A stretch of DNA of 64,000 bases from Arenicella xantha (lineage in GTDB: Bacteria; Pseudomonadota; Gammaproteobacteria; Arenicellales; Arenicellaceae). Below the pieces are notes generated by a model, which had not been told where the DNA came from, did no database searches, and was given only the letters and a program-made list of their open reading frames with translations. Numbering within the stretch: the stretch's first letter is position 1; the number at the start of each line of letters is the position of its first letter. This document shows positions 54,865 through 63,480 of the stretch, piece by piece. Location: contig NZ_QNRT01000002.1 of assembly GCF_003315245.1 (NCBI RefSeq), positions 1-64,000 on the forward strand, given 5' to 3'. The translations under genes were made by a program, and so were the position numbers.

Positions 54865-57800
54865 TGCGCACCTCCGGTTGGTCGGTTGAGTCTTCACTAT
54901 TATGTCGGTCGCCAGCAAGCCAGCGACGGACAGCGAGGTAGCTCAACGGAATAAAGAAAATCCCAAGTATTGTGGCGGTGATCATACCGCCCATAACGCC
55001 GGTGCCCACGGCGATTCGACTCGCGGCGCCAGCACCACTAGAAAGCGCCAGCGGCACCATACCGAGTACAAACGCTAACGACGTCATGATGATTGGTCGA
55101 AGTCGAAGCCGCACAGCATTCATGGTGGCATCAAACAGCCCTTTGCCTTTTTCCTCTTCTTCAATCGCGAACTCGACGATTAATATCGCGTTTTTGGCTG
55201 CTAAACCAATAATCGTAATGAGTCCAACGTTAAAGTAGATATCGGCAGGTAGTCCGCGCATTAGTGAGAATAACACTGCGCCAAAGATACCGAGTGGAAC
55301 GATCAGCAATACCGCAATAGGAATAGACCAGCTCTCGTAAAGCGCCGCTAATAGCAGAAAGACCACCAGTAATGAAAACGCCATCAAGCTGGCAACTTGC
55401 CCCGCGGATTGCTTTTCTTCATATGACAAACCCGTCCACTCAAAGCCGTAGCCTTCAGGTAACTGTTCTGCGAGACGCTCCATTTCATTCATTGCATCAC
55501 CAGTTGAGTAGCCCGATGCCGGAATGCCCGAAATGGTGGTCGATGGATAGCCGTTATAGCGATTTACCTGTGGTGTGCCTGCGGTCCACTCAACCGTAGT
55601 GAATGCGCCAAATGGCACCATTTCACCGTTGGCACTACGTACATGCAAACTGAGTACGTCGTTTGGTGTCATTCGATATTGTGCGTCAGCCTGTACTAAC
55701 ACGCGCAAGATACGGCCCCCACGCGCGAAATCGTTGGCGTAAGCACCGCCCATGGAAATCGACAGAGTTGAGTTGATGTCGCTAATTGCTAGCCCTAGTG
55801 CGCGAGCCTTAGTGCGGTCAATATTGACACGCAGTTGTGGTGCATCGGCTTGCCCCTCGGGTCGAACTTGCGTAAGCAGCGGACTTTGTGCGGCGGCGCC
55901 AAGCAATTGGTTTCGAGCATTAACCAATGCGGCGTTACCATGCCCTGAACGGTCTTGCAAAACGAATGAGAAGCCACTTGCTACGCCCAATTCTCTTATC
56001 GGTGGCGGGTTTAAGGTGAAAATAACCGCACTTTTGACTTGTGATAGTGTTTGCATCGCCCTCCCCGCTAGAGACTGGGCGCTACTCTCAGCATCACCGC
56101 GCTCATCCCACGGCTTGAGTGAAACAAAAGCCATAGCATTCGATTGCCCGCGACCAAAAAAGCTGAATCCACGTACCATTGTCACCGTCTTGATTTCGGG
56201 CTGGTCTTGGTAAAACGCTTCTACTTGTTCAATCGCTTGATTGGTTCGTTCCAACGTGGCACCAGGCGGGGCTTGGATTACAGTAAACACGCTGCCCTGA
56301 TCTTCAGTCGGTAAAAAGCTGGTTGGCAAGCTGCTGAATAACACCGCAGTGATCCCAACTAAACCTAAAAATAACAAGATAAAACGACGAGGCCTACGGA
56401 GAATGCCGCCTACCGAATTCTGGTAGCGGTCAGTGATGCGGTCGAACCCGTTGTTGAAGCGAGCAAAAAAGCCACTGGCTGGACTGCTGTCGTGATCTTC
56501 GTCGCGCGATTTATGCGGTTTCAGGATGGTCGCGCATAACGCTGGCGTTAAGGTGAAGGCAAGCAACGCCGAGAACGCTATGGAAACGGCTAAGGTCAGT
56601 GAGAACTGGCGATAGATACCACCTGTCGATCCCGGGAAAAACGCCATAGGTACAAACACCGCGATCAACACTAGAGTGATCCCGACTATCGCAGAGGTGA
56701 TTTGTTGCATTGCCACCACGGTTGCATCGTAGGCTGATAACTTATCCTCTTCCATGACCCGCTCGACGTTTTCAACCACCACAATGGCATCGTCGACCAG
56801 AATTCCGATAGCCAGTACCATTGCAAAAAGGGTAAGTACATTAATCGAAAAGCCAAAGATCCATAAGCCAATACAGCCACCAGCAAGTGCAATCGGCACC
56901 ACGATTGTTGGGATCAGCGTGGCACGCCAACTTTGTAGAAACAGAAACATCACTAGAACAATCAATAGCATAGCTTCGACTAGTGTTTTGACTACCTCTT
57001 CCACCGATATTTTAATGAATGGCGTGGTATCAAATGGCACGGTCCAACCAATATCTTCAGGAAACGATTGCTCAAGTTCAGCCATGCGCTCGCGTACCCC
57101 ATTGGCAGCTGATAACGCGTTAGCGCCCGAGCTTAGTTGCACAGCCATACCTGCGGCCGCCTTGCCATTGACTTCTATATCAAAAGCATAGCTTTGAGCC
57201 CCTAATTGCACACGCGCGACATCACCGAGTCGTATTGACGAACCATCGGTATTAGAACGCAGAATGATCGAGGAAAATTCCTCAACGGTACTAAACCGAC
57301 TTTGGGTCAGGATTGGTGCCGTGATTTCGTATCCGCTAGCCGTGGGGCGATCGCCCAAAAATCCACCTGGGGATTGGCTATTCTGTTCACGAATGGCAGC
57401 CAAAACCTCAGCGGCAGTCATTGAGTAAGACGATAATTTGTCTGGATTAAGCCAGATACGCATCGCATATTCTGAAGAAAATGAACTGATATCACCAACG
57501 CCTGGAACGCGGCGTAATTCATCAATTACACGGGTAGATGCAAAGTTGCCCAGTTCTAATGTTGTGGTTGCGCCAGTTTTGGAGGTTAGCGCAATAATCA
57601 TCATAAAGCCGGATGACGCTTTGGTGACTTGAATGCCCTGTCGGCGTACTTCCTCGGGTAAGCGTTGCTCAACTGTACGAAGACGATTTTGTACATCCAC
57701 TTGCGCTAAATCGATATCAGTGCCGGATTCAAACGTTACTGTGATGCTCGCACTGCCATTTGACTGGCTTTGCGACGACATATAAAGAAAGCCTTCAACA

Positions 57801-58015
57801 CCGTTGAGTGCCTGCTCGATTACTTGTGTGACATTGGTCTCTAATACTGAGGCCTCGGCGCCTGGGTAGTTTACCGTGACTGATAATGACGGTGGCGCGA
57901 TTGATGGGTATTGTTCAACCGGCAGCGCACGCAGCGCAGTGAAACCGGCCAATAAAATTGTGAGCGCAACGACCCATGCGAAGATGGGGCGATCAATGAA
58001 AAATTTGGGACTCAT
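54857..58015 (-). CDS. RND multidrug efflux transporter (HAE1, AcrB-like)
   Basis: 1052 residues, normal size. It opens MSPKFFIDRPIFAWVVAL with ALPVEQYPSIAPP, which is diagnostic of AcrB/MexB-type pumps. The two adjacent proton-relay Asp residues are in IGILVDDAIVVVENV. Porter and docking domains are complete and 12 TM helices are recognisable. Substrates would be drugs, dyes or bile-type amphiphiles, distinct from the neighbouring CusA. It overlaps the adaptor gene by one base and the channel gene by 8 bp. Cytoplasmic membrane. Confidence 0.95.
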   Translation of the reverse strand: MSPKFFIDRPIFAWVVALTILLAGFTALRALPVEQYPSIAPPSLSVTVNYPGAEASVLETNVTQVIEQALNGVEGFLYMSSQSQSNGSASITVTFESGTDIDLAQVDVQNRLRTVEQRLPEEVRRQGIQVTKASSGFMMIIALTSKTGATTTLELGNFASTRVIDELRRVPGVGDISSFSSEYAMRIWLNPDKLSSYSMTAAEVLAAIREQNSQSPGGFLGDRPTASGYEITAPILTQSRFSTVEEFSSIILRSNTDGSSIRLGDVARVQLGAQSYAFDIEVNGKAAAGMAVQLSSGANALSAANGVRERMAELEQSFPEDIGWTVPFDTTPFIKISVEEVVKTLVEAMLLIVLVMFLFLQSWRATLIPTIVVPIALAGGCIGLWIFGFSINVLTLFAMVLAIGILVDDAIVVVENVERVMEEDKLSAYDATVVAMQQITSAIVGITLVLIAVFVPMAFFPGSTGGIYRQFSLTLAVSIAFSALLAFTLTPALCATILKPHKSRDEDHDSSPASGFFARFNNGFDRITDRYQNSVGGILRRPRRFILLFLGLVGITAVLFSSLPTSFLPTEDQGSVFTVIQAPPGATLERTNQAIEQVEAFYQDQPEIKTVTMVRGFSFFGRGQSNAMAFVSLKPWDERGDAESSAQSLAGRAMQTLSQVKSAVIFTLNPPPIRELGVASGFSFVLQDRSGHGNAALVNARNQLLGAAAQSPLLTQVRPEGQADAPQLRVNIDRTKARALGLAISDINSTLSISMGGAYANDFARGGRILRVLVQADAQYRMTPNDVLSLHVRSANGEMVPFGAFTTVEWTAGTPQVNRYNGYPSTTISGIPASGYSTGDAMNEMERLAEQLPEGYGFEWTGLSYEEKQSAGQVASLMAFSLLVVFLLLAALYESWSIPIAVLLIVPLGIFGAVLFSLMRGLPADIYFNVGLITIIGLAAKNAILIVEFAIEEEEKGKGLFDATMNAVRLRLRPIIMTSLAFVLGMVPLALSSGAGAASRIAVGTGVMGGMITATILGIFFIPLSYLAVRRWLAGDRHNSEDSTDQPEVRNA

Positions 58016-59472
58016 TACTGCTCGCCCTCAGCGGTGTTTGGGTTAACGGTATCGCCGCTGACGGTCTCTTCTGAGACGTCAGCCTGATCAGTCGATGAGT
58101 CAGCGTTTGGTGCTGGAGCGTCGTTTGTCTCCACTACCTCTGCAAGATTTTCACTATCAGTAACATCGGTGCTATTTAAGTCAGTGCTCGCTCCAACGTC
58201 TTGAGTGTCTGCTTCCGGGGCAGTGTTTTGTTCTGGCTCTGAACTCTCTGACGAGCTGCTGGCGTGATGATACGGTTGTGGACTCACCGTTTGACCTGGG
58301 CGCACTTTCTGGACACCTTCGACAATGACTCGTTCACCAGGCTTCAAGCCTTCAGTGACACGCCAGGCGCCTTGATATAATTCGCCCAGGGTAATCGCGC
58401 GAGTTTCGACGACATCCCCCTCGCCTACTATTAACAATGTTGCGCCTTGAGGGGTTAGCTGTACGGCACGTTGCGGGATTAGAATGGAGTCGGGTCGAAC
58501 TCCCGCTAATATTCGAGCTTGTACAAACTGGCCTGGAACCAATATTTGATCTGAATTAGGGAATTCTGCTCGAACAGCCACGGTGCCAGTTGCTGGATCC
58601 ACCGCAAAGTTAAAGAAATCGAGGTGCCCAGTTTGATTGTATTGACGCCCATCTTCTAAGATTAATTCAACGGTGATACGCTCTAATTCTGGTACCTCTA
58701 AGATGCCAAGGGCGATCTCGCGACGCGCTCTAAGCACATCTGAGCTAGATTGAGAAAAGTTCACATACACTGGGTCCAGCTGTTCAATCGTGGTCATTAG
58801 TGTTGCCGATGAGGCACTAACTAGAGCGCCTTCGGTCACTTGAGCTCTACCCGCGCGGCCTTGAATTGGCGCAGCTACAGTGGCGAAGCTAAGGTTCAGT
58901 TCGGCGCTTTCTTGCTGTGCTTTAAACTGAGCCACATCGGCTTCGGCGGTTCTCAAACGAGCCACAGCGGCATCGTATTCTTGCTCGCTAATTGCTTGAT
59001 CGGCGACTAGTCCCTTAAAACGCGCAACGTCTTGCGCTGCGTTGGCTACGGTTGCTTCGGCACGCGCTAATGAAGCGTTAACTCCATTTAGCTTCGCGCG
59101 CAGTTCACGTGGGTCAATTTGAAACAATACCTGACCCTCTTTAACGTCAACGCCCTCGTTATATAAGCGTCGTTCAACGATTCCGGTAACTCTTGCACGT
59201 ACTTCGGCAGTTCGGATCGCCTGAACTCGACCAGGGAACTGTATGACATTCGGGCTCGGCTTAGATTCAGCGACGATGATTTCAACCGGTATCGGCGGCA
59301 TTTGAAGCGGGGTATCGTCGCCGCCACAAGCGGAAATAATCGTGCTGATTAATAATACCAAGGCAAACCTGCTGCTGCGTCTAAGCTTGCTGCTTGCCGT
59401 TGTCATCTTAGTATTGTTAAGAACGTATGTGTTTGCGGTATCGGTGATAGCCGGTTCGCGTGTTAATGTCAT
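58015..59472 (-). CDS. RND efflux periplasmic adaptor with long acidic C-terminal tail
   Basis: 485 residues from the ATG at 59472, set by AGGA 8 nt upstream. A lipobox ISAC lies late (Cys49), so a start at 59406 (463 residues) would give a more ordinary signal. The core is AcrA-like: RTAEVRARVTGIVERRLYNE, GVDVKEGQVLFQIDPRELRA, ASSATLMTTIEQLDPVYVNF. After about residue 405 follows an 80-residue acidic tail rich in Glu, Asp, Ser and Thr (SSESSEPEQNTAPEADTQD and on), absent from AcrA. It joins the RND pump to its channel; the tail function is unknown. Confidence 0.9.
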   Translation of the reverse strand: MTLTREPAITDTANTYVLNNTKMTTASSKLRRSSRFALVLLISTIISACGGDDTPLQMPPIPVEIIVAESKPSPNVIQFPGRVQAIRTAEVRARVTGIVERRLYNEGVDVKEGQVLFQIDPRELRAKLNGVNASLARAEATVANAAQDVARFKGLVADQAISEQEYDAAVARLRTAEADVAQFKAQQESAELNLSFATVAAPIQGRAGRAQVTEGALVSASSATLMTTIEQLDPVYVNFSQSSSDVLRARREIALGILEVPELERITVELILEDGRQYNQTGHLDFFNFAVDPATGTVAVRAEFPNSDQILVPGQFVQARILAGVRPDSILIPQRAVQLTPQGATLLIVGEGDVVETRAITLGELYQGAWRVTEGLKPGERVIVEGVQKVRPGQTVSPQPYHHASSSSESSEPEQNTAPEADTQDVGASTDLNSTDVTDSENLAEVVETNDAPAPNADSSTDQADVSEETVSGDTVNPNTAEGEQ

Positions 59473-59689
59473 TGTGGTGATCCTGTGCTTAGTAAGCTTT
59501 TCAGTATGCAGCCATGCATCTGTTAAGGGATGCATGGCTTGGTAAAAATTGGTGGAGCAAAGGCGTTAGTATTTTATTCCTGCGGTCAACCAAGGGCTGG
59601 TATGGCATATGGTCGGTAACGATGTGCTTCAGTCGTGGTCGCTGGTGTAGGACGCAATATGGTTAAGTAAACCAGCGGCCGATATCCAA

Positions 59690-60145
59690 CTAGAGTATTT
59701 CTTTAAGTTCTTTGATCAATAACTCCGAGTTGCTTTGAGCGGTTTCATAAAACGTTTTGTGGTTCTTTAGGCGCTTCCATGCAAACGAATCTTCAGGAGC
59801 CTTGTTAAGTGTTTTGTCGAGCGCACGTAAATAATTACGCGTGCGCCCAGCAAAACCCTCTATAAGACTTGAGTATGGGTTGTCCGGCAATCTAAAGTAG
59901 TCTTGCCGCTCGCCCATTAATGACACTCGTCTGGCGATTCCTAAACTTTCTAACAACCGAGTATTAGTACTAACACTGCCTCGGCTAACTTGGAGCGTTT
60001 CGGCAATAGATGAAAAACTTAATAAATCATCGCTTATGATTAACAGACCAAATATTCGGCCCGCAATCTTAGGTAGTCCATCAGCCTGCATTGCAAGGCC
60101 GGTGTATTCAATAAACTCTACTTCAAATTCATCTAGTTGTTTCAT
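59690..60145 (-). CDS. GbsR/MarR-type transcriptional regulator
   Basis: 151 residues. A winged helix is built around PKIAGRIFGLLIISDDLLSF, SSIAETLQVSRGSVSTNTRL and LESLGIARRVSLMGERQDYF, the GbsR-type order. A C-terminal helix pair (about 95-151) probably forms the dimer. It lies upstream of the RND operon on the same strand, separated from it by 217 bp, and is the most likely regulator of that pump. Ligand unknown. Confidence 0.88.
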   Translation of the reverse strand: MKQLDEFEVEFIEYTGLAMQADGLPKIAGRIFGLLIISDDLLSFSSIAETLQVSRGSVSTNTRLLESLGIARRVSLMGERQDYFRLPDNPYSSLIEGFAGRTRNYLRALDKTLNKAPEDSFAWKRLKNHKTFYETAQSNSELLIKELKEIL

Positions 60146-60241
60146 CTTATCTCCCCTACGAAAAGGTCACTTATATTTATTTGGTGTGACATCCGTATTA
60201 ATTCTCAATAGTTAAAAAGTTAGGTAAATCACGCCGGTTGT

Positions 60242-60808
60242 TTAGAACTCTAGTTTTACGCCAGCAGACGCAATATCGACACTAAGATCGCTGATGTCGG
60301 TATCTACAACAGAATACTCGGCAAACAAGTTTAGGGTTCCAAGGTCCCATTCAGCACCAAAAGCAGCGAACGGTTCAGTTGCTTCGTCGTCAAATCTAAG
60401 TCGCTGACCAGCAATGAATGAGTCGGCATTTGCATTGACTCTAAACGCACCAGCTTTAACGTAAAGGTCAAGCTGATCAACCACGCTCAAGTTCAGTACT
60501 AGCGCAGCTGAATAGCCATCGGCGTCAAGCTCGATCGCATTATTCGGGCCGTCGCCTGGAGCACTAAACTCGCCTAGATCTAAGTAAGCAACTTCCACGC
60601 CGATCAGATCAGTGAACATATAACCGGCACGTAGGCCGAATGCGTTGTCACTGTCATCGAAATCGATATCACGTATGTCCTCAAAATTAGCACTAGCGCG
60701 ATTAACGCTGGCTGCAATATAAGGTCCGGTGTCGTCAGCCATTGAGACTGTAGGAGCGATCAAACCAGCGCTTAGACTCGCGATGGTGAGTAATTGTCTA
60801 ATAGTCAT
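60242..60808 (-). CDS. Outer-membrane beta-barrel protein, 188 aa
   Basis: Starts at the ATG at 60808, with AGGTGA upstream. Signal peptide (TIASLSAGLIAPTVSMA). Strands ADGYSAALVLNLSVVDQLDL, YVKAGAFRVNANADSF and LGTLNLFAEYSVVDTDISDL mark an OmpA-like 8-stranded barrel, and the end ASAGVKLEF has the terminal Phe. It is preceded on the same strand by the sigma-factor group and followed by the GbsR gene. Its role may be structural or stress-related. No peptidoglycan-binding domain is present. Confidence 0.82.
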   Translation of the reverse strand: MTIRQLLTIASLSAGLIAPTVSMADDTGPYIAASVNRASANFEDIRDIDFDDSDNAFGLRAGYMFTDLIGVEVAYLDLGEFSAPGDGPNNAIELDADGYSAALVLNLSVVDQLDLYVKAGAFRVNANADSFIAGQRLRFDDEATEPFAAFGAEWDLGTLNLFAEYSVVDTDISDLSVDIASAGVKLEF

Positions 60809-61096
60809 GTAAGTCACCTATATGAATGTAATTTGTGAATTTTTCGTTCAGTACTAATTGAACAGTTTGAATAATGGGGGCGACAGTTGAATAAGTCAAT
60901 CACTTTGTTTAGTTTATACTGAACTTACTAATCATCTTTGGAATGACGGTTGAAAACAGAATAATCTACGTATTTAACGTAGCGTGTTGAGCTTACAAAG
61001 CGTTGGATGGTGCAATGACAGCTTGTGTGCATTATCGATGTGGCTGGCTTGGGGGCTTGAGTTGCTTATCGCAAATTCCAGTCCATAACCAGCTTG

Positions 61097-61960
61097 TTAC
61101 GAAAGGCCAAGCTTGTAAGGATTTCGCATCATGTATACCCACGCTATTAGGCCGACCTCATTGATGCCAATGCTTAGTACTGTGTTACGTCGATTATCTC
61201 CGGACACCAGCAATGCGGGTTGCCCATTAACATTTGCTAGTTCTATGGTGCTGTTGCTTGAATATTTGCGCAAAATCGAGAGCAACACACCGGCAACTTC
61301 TGGCGCGCCACTGAGAGGTCGTAGAGCTGCGCGAACGTATCCTCCACCATCGGACACCGACACGACATCTGGCGCTAGTAGCGACAATACTTCGGCATAA
61401 TCCATCGACGCACAAGCTTGCGTGAACTTACTAAGCAATGCGCGCGTTTCGTCTTGTGTTATGTTGAACTTCAGCTTCGTCTCGGCAACTCTTTGTGTGG
61501 CTCGACTAACAATTTTACGACAGTTCGCTTCAGTTTTGCCTAATAGTTCAGATAACTCTGCATAGTCGCTGTCAAACGCTTTACGCAAGATAAAAGCGCT
61601 ACGCTCTTCAGCCGTTAAGCGCTCCATCGCCCACATTAATGCCAATTCACAGTCCTTAGCCAATGCGAAAGCAGCATCTGGGCCAGTTTGTACATCATCG
61701 ATCAATGGTTCGGGCAGCCACGGCCCTACATACACTTCGCGCTTTTTTCTAGCTGATCGCAGTGCGTCGATCGCAAGCCGGCTGGTGACGGTTCGTAACC
61801 AAGCCGGCGGCGACTCGATAACCGTTTTGTCTGCCCTATTCCAAAGTTCCCATGTATCTTGCACTAAATCTTGCGCAGCAGCTCGTTCGCCCAACATTTG
61901 ATAGGCAATAGCCATTAATGCTGGCCTCTCTAACTCAAAGCGTTCAGCGTGATCCTGCAT
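61097..61960 (-). CDS. ECF41-type sigma factor with C-terminal SnoaL-like domain
   Basis: 287 residues. Region 2 is at about 8-70 (LMAIAYQMLGERAAAQDLVQ, DTWELWNRA, PPAWLRTVTSRLAIDALRSA). Region 4 is at about 110-160 (RLTAEERSAFILRKAFDSDY, AELSELLGKTEANCRKIVSR). After it about 110 residues form a SnoaL/NTF2-like domain (LLSKFTQACASMDYAEVLSL, LAPDVVSVSDGGG), typical of the ECF41/SigJ group, in which it controls sigma activity instead of an anti-sigma factor. The gene overlaps an AhpD-like gene by one base. That pairing is standard for ECF41. Confidence 0.92.
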   Translation of the reverse strand: MQDHAERFELERPALMAIAYQMLGERAAAQDLVQDTWELWNRADKTVIESPPAWLRTVTSRLAIDALRSARKKREVYVGPWLPEPLIDDVQTGPDAAFALAKDCELALMWAMERLTAEERSAFILRKAFDSDYAELSELLGKTEANCRKIVSRATQRVAETKLKFNITQDETRALLSKFTQACASMDYAEVLSLLAPDVVSVSDGGGYVRAALRPLSGAPEVAGVLLSILRKYSSNSTIELANVNGQPALLVSGDNRRNTVLSIGINEVGLIAWVYMMRNPYKLGLS

Positions 61961-62499
61961 TAGGATTGTGGCGGCTCGATCACCGCTTGGTACTCACCAA
62001 TCATCAGTTTTTGACATGCTTTTGCTGATCCCAATGCGCGTTTCAGTAAAGGGTAAACCGGATAGCTAACCGTTGCAAAGCTTGCGGCTAACAGCGTTTT
62101 GTCGCCATATTTTTCAACGATTTCGTTCCGCAATAAGTCAAGATTATCTAAGTTATGAAGCGTTGCATGAGCAAAGCGAAAGCCGAGCCCAGTCGTACCT
62201 GCCGTCGGCCAATCGTTATTGATACATGCCGTGAGTTGCTTGGCGTCTACGCCTGCCTCTAATAAACGATCGATTACTAATTGTGCACAGGGGCCACAGT
62301 CTCCATACAAAGTGGCGGCCAACGCAGCCCCGCCCCATATGGGCTTATTGGTTCCAGAATAATTTGTCATGCCCGATAGCATCATCAATCGGGTTGTTGC
62401 ACTTGCAGAAATGGCGTTAATGTCATGCATGTAGCTAGCATCGTAGTCGTAATGAGATTCGAATTTTCTAATCATTTTGCTCAGTATTGATTTAAGCAT
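61960..62499 (-). CDS. AhpD/carboxymuconolactone decarboxylase-like protein linked to ECF41
   Basis: 179 residues from the ATG at 62499 (AGGTG just upstream; an ATG 12 bp earlier is possible). The core holds LAATLYGDCGPCAQLVIDRL with a CxxC redox pair, surrounded by helices as in AhpD-like alkylhydroperoxidase folds, and the later FAHATLHNLDNLDL. Such proteins are the conserved partners of ECF41 sigma factors. It may reduce peroxides or sense redox state. Co-translated with the sigma gene. Confidence 0.85.
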   Translation of the reverse strand: MLKSILSKMIRKFESHYDYDASYMHDINAISASATTRLMMLSGMTNYSGTNKPIWGGAALAATLYGDCGPCAQLVIDRLLEAGVDAKQLTACINNDWPTAGTTGLGFRFAHATLHNLDNLDLLRNEIVEKYGDKTLLAASFATVSYPVYPLLKRALGSAKACQKLMIGEYQAVIEPPQS

Positions 62500-62875
62500 T
62501 GCGCACCTCATTAAATCGAATTGCCAACAACATCACAAGTAAGCCTGGAATAATAACCGCTAGAAAATCTGACACGCTAACACGGTCCACGACGAAGTCT
62601 CGTCTGACCCATATCGTTATATGAAATAGCGCATGTAACAATGGCCATAATGCGCCTATCACCACCGCGAGTTTATTGTGTTGAATCGTGCCCAATTGAA
62701 GCGCGATGCCGCTGGCCAGAAATGCAAATGACACGTCACGGATAAAATGACTGTTGTACGGGCCCATCATCGACACGCCAGGTGTTACCGCATAAAAATG
62801 CGCCGGTGCAAATAACAAGTAGATTCCTAGCAATGTGTAATAGATCCCTAAGCCAAAAAGTAGTTTATTCATCAT
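62492..62875 (-). CDS. Four-helix membrane protein in the ECF41 operon
   Basis: 127 residues with four transmembrane helices (LLFGLGIYYTLLGIYLLF, VSFAFLASGIALQLGTI, KLAVVIGALWPLLHALFHIT, FLAVIIPGLLVMLLAI). A polar loop HFYAVTPGVSMMGPYNSHFI lies between helices 1 and 2. It starts the operon and overlaps the AhpD-like gene by 8 bp. No family name is given; DoxX-like or similar membrane proteins with four helices often stand in this position. Inner membrane. Confidence 0.75.
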   Translation of the reverse strand: MMNKLLFGLGIYYTLLGIYLLFAPAHFYAVTPGVSMMGPYNSHFIRDVSFAFLASGIALQLGTIQHNKLAVVIGALWPLLHALFHITIWVRRDFVVDRVSVSDFLAVIIPGLLVMLLAIRFNEVRNA

Positions 62876-63010
62876 AGATAAGTAAGTAGTTTGTGTATTG
62901 CTATGACGAAATAGCGCAGTAATTTGTGACTCAATTATCGAAAATAGTGTTTTACTTGGTTGGGCATTTAACTAATTGCAGCTGATTGCATTGCAAAGTA
63001 TTGTGTAGTG

Positions 63011-63379
63011 ATGAAAGCGTGTAACTCCTGTGGAAAATGTTGTATCAAATACAGTAATGGTGGCTTGTCGGCTTCTGACCAAGACCTTGAGCTGTGGGAG
63101 ACCTTACGACCAGAGATATTTCGCTATGTACGTAATGGTAATATCTGGATGGATCCGCTAACGGGCGAGCAAATAGAGCTGTGCCCTTGGTTGCGTCGCG
63201 AGCCCGAACAGATCCAGTTTAGCTGTGCCATCTACTTTGATCGACCTGAGGATTGCCGAGTTTATCCGGCCACGGTTAGCGATATGATCAAAGATGAGTG
63301 TGAGATGTTAGAACCGCACGACCTAAGCGATTTGCCACGAGCAACAAGAACTCTTAAAGCGAATTTCACTGACTATTAG
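63011..63379 (+). CDS. YkgJ-family Cys-rich (zinc/iron-chelating) protein
   Basis: 122 residues from the ATG at 63011 (a GTG lies directly before). Cys motifs match the YkgJ family: CNSCGKCC at the start, CPWLRREPEQI and CAIYFDRPEDCRVYP. The N-terminal cluster of eight Cys or near-Cys residues is proposed to bind zinc or an iron-sulfur cluster. Cytoplasmic. It is divergent from the ECF41 operon and convergent with DUF885. Confidence 0.85.
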   Translation: MKACNSCGKCCIKYSNGGLSASDQDLELWETLRPEIFRYVRNGNIWMDPLTGEQIELCPWLRREPEQIQFSCAIYFDRPEDCRVYPATVSDMIKDECEMLEPHDLSDLPRATRTLKANFTDY

Positions 63380-63432
63380 CCGCACACTCACATTGGTTAT
63401 AAAAGTTAGACGCTGAGCTAGCTCCGGGTTTA

Positions 63433-63465
63433 GGCGACGCTCAACCTCATATGGTTCGCGTCGCC
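63433..63465. terminator. Bidirectional hairpin between YkgJ and DUF885 genes
   Basis: GGCGACGC (63433-63440) pairs perfectly with GCGTCGCC (63458-63465), and an inner AACC/GGTT stem lies between them. It sits between two converging stop codons. Confidence 0.7.
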
Positions 63466-63480
63466 ATCTGCAGGCCGTTG

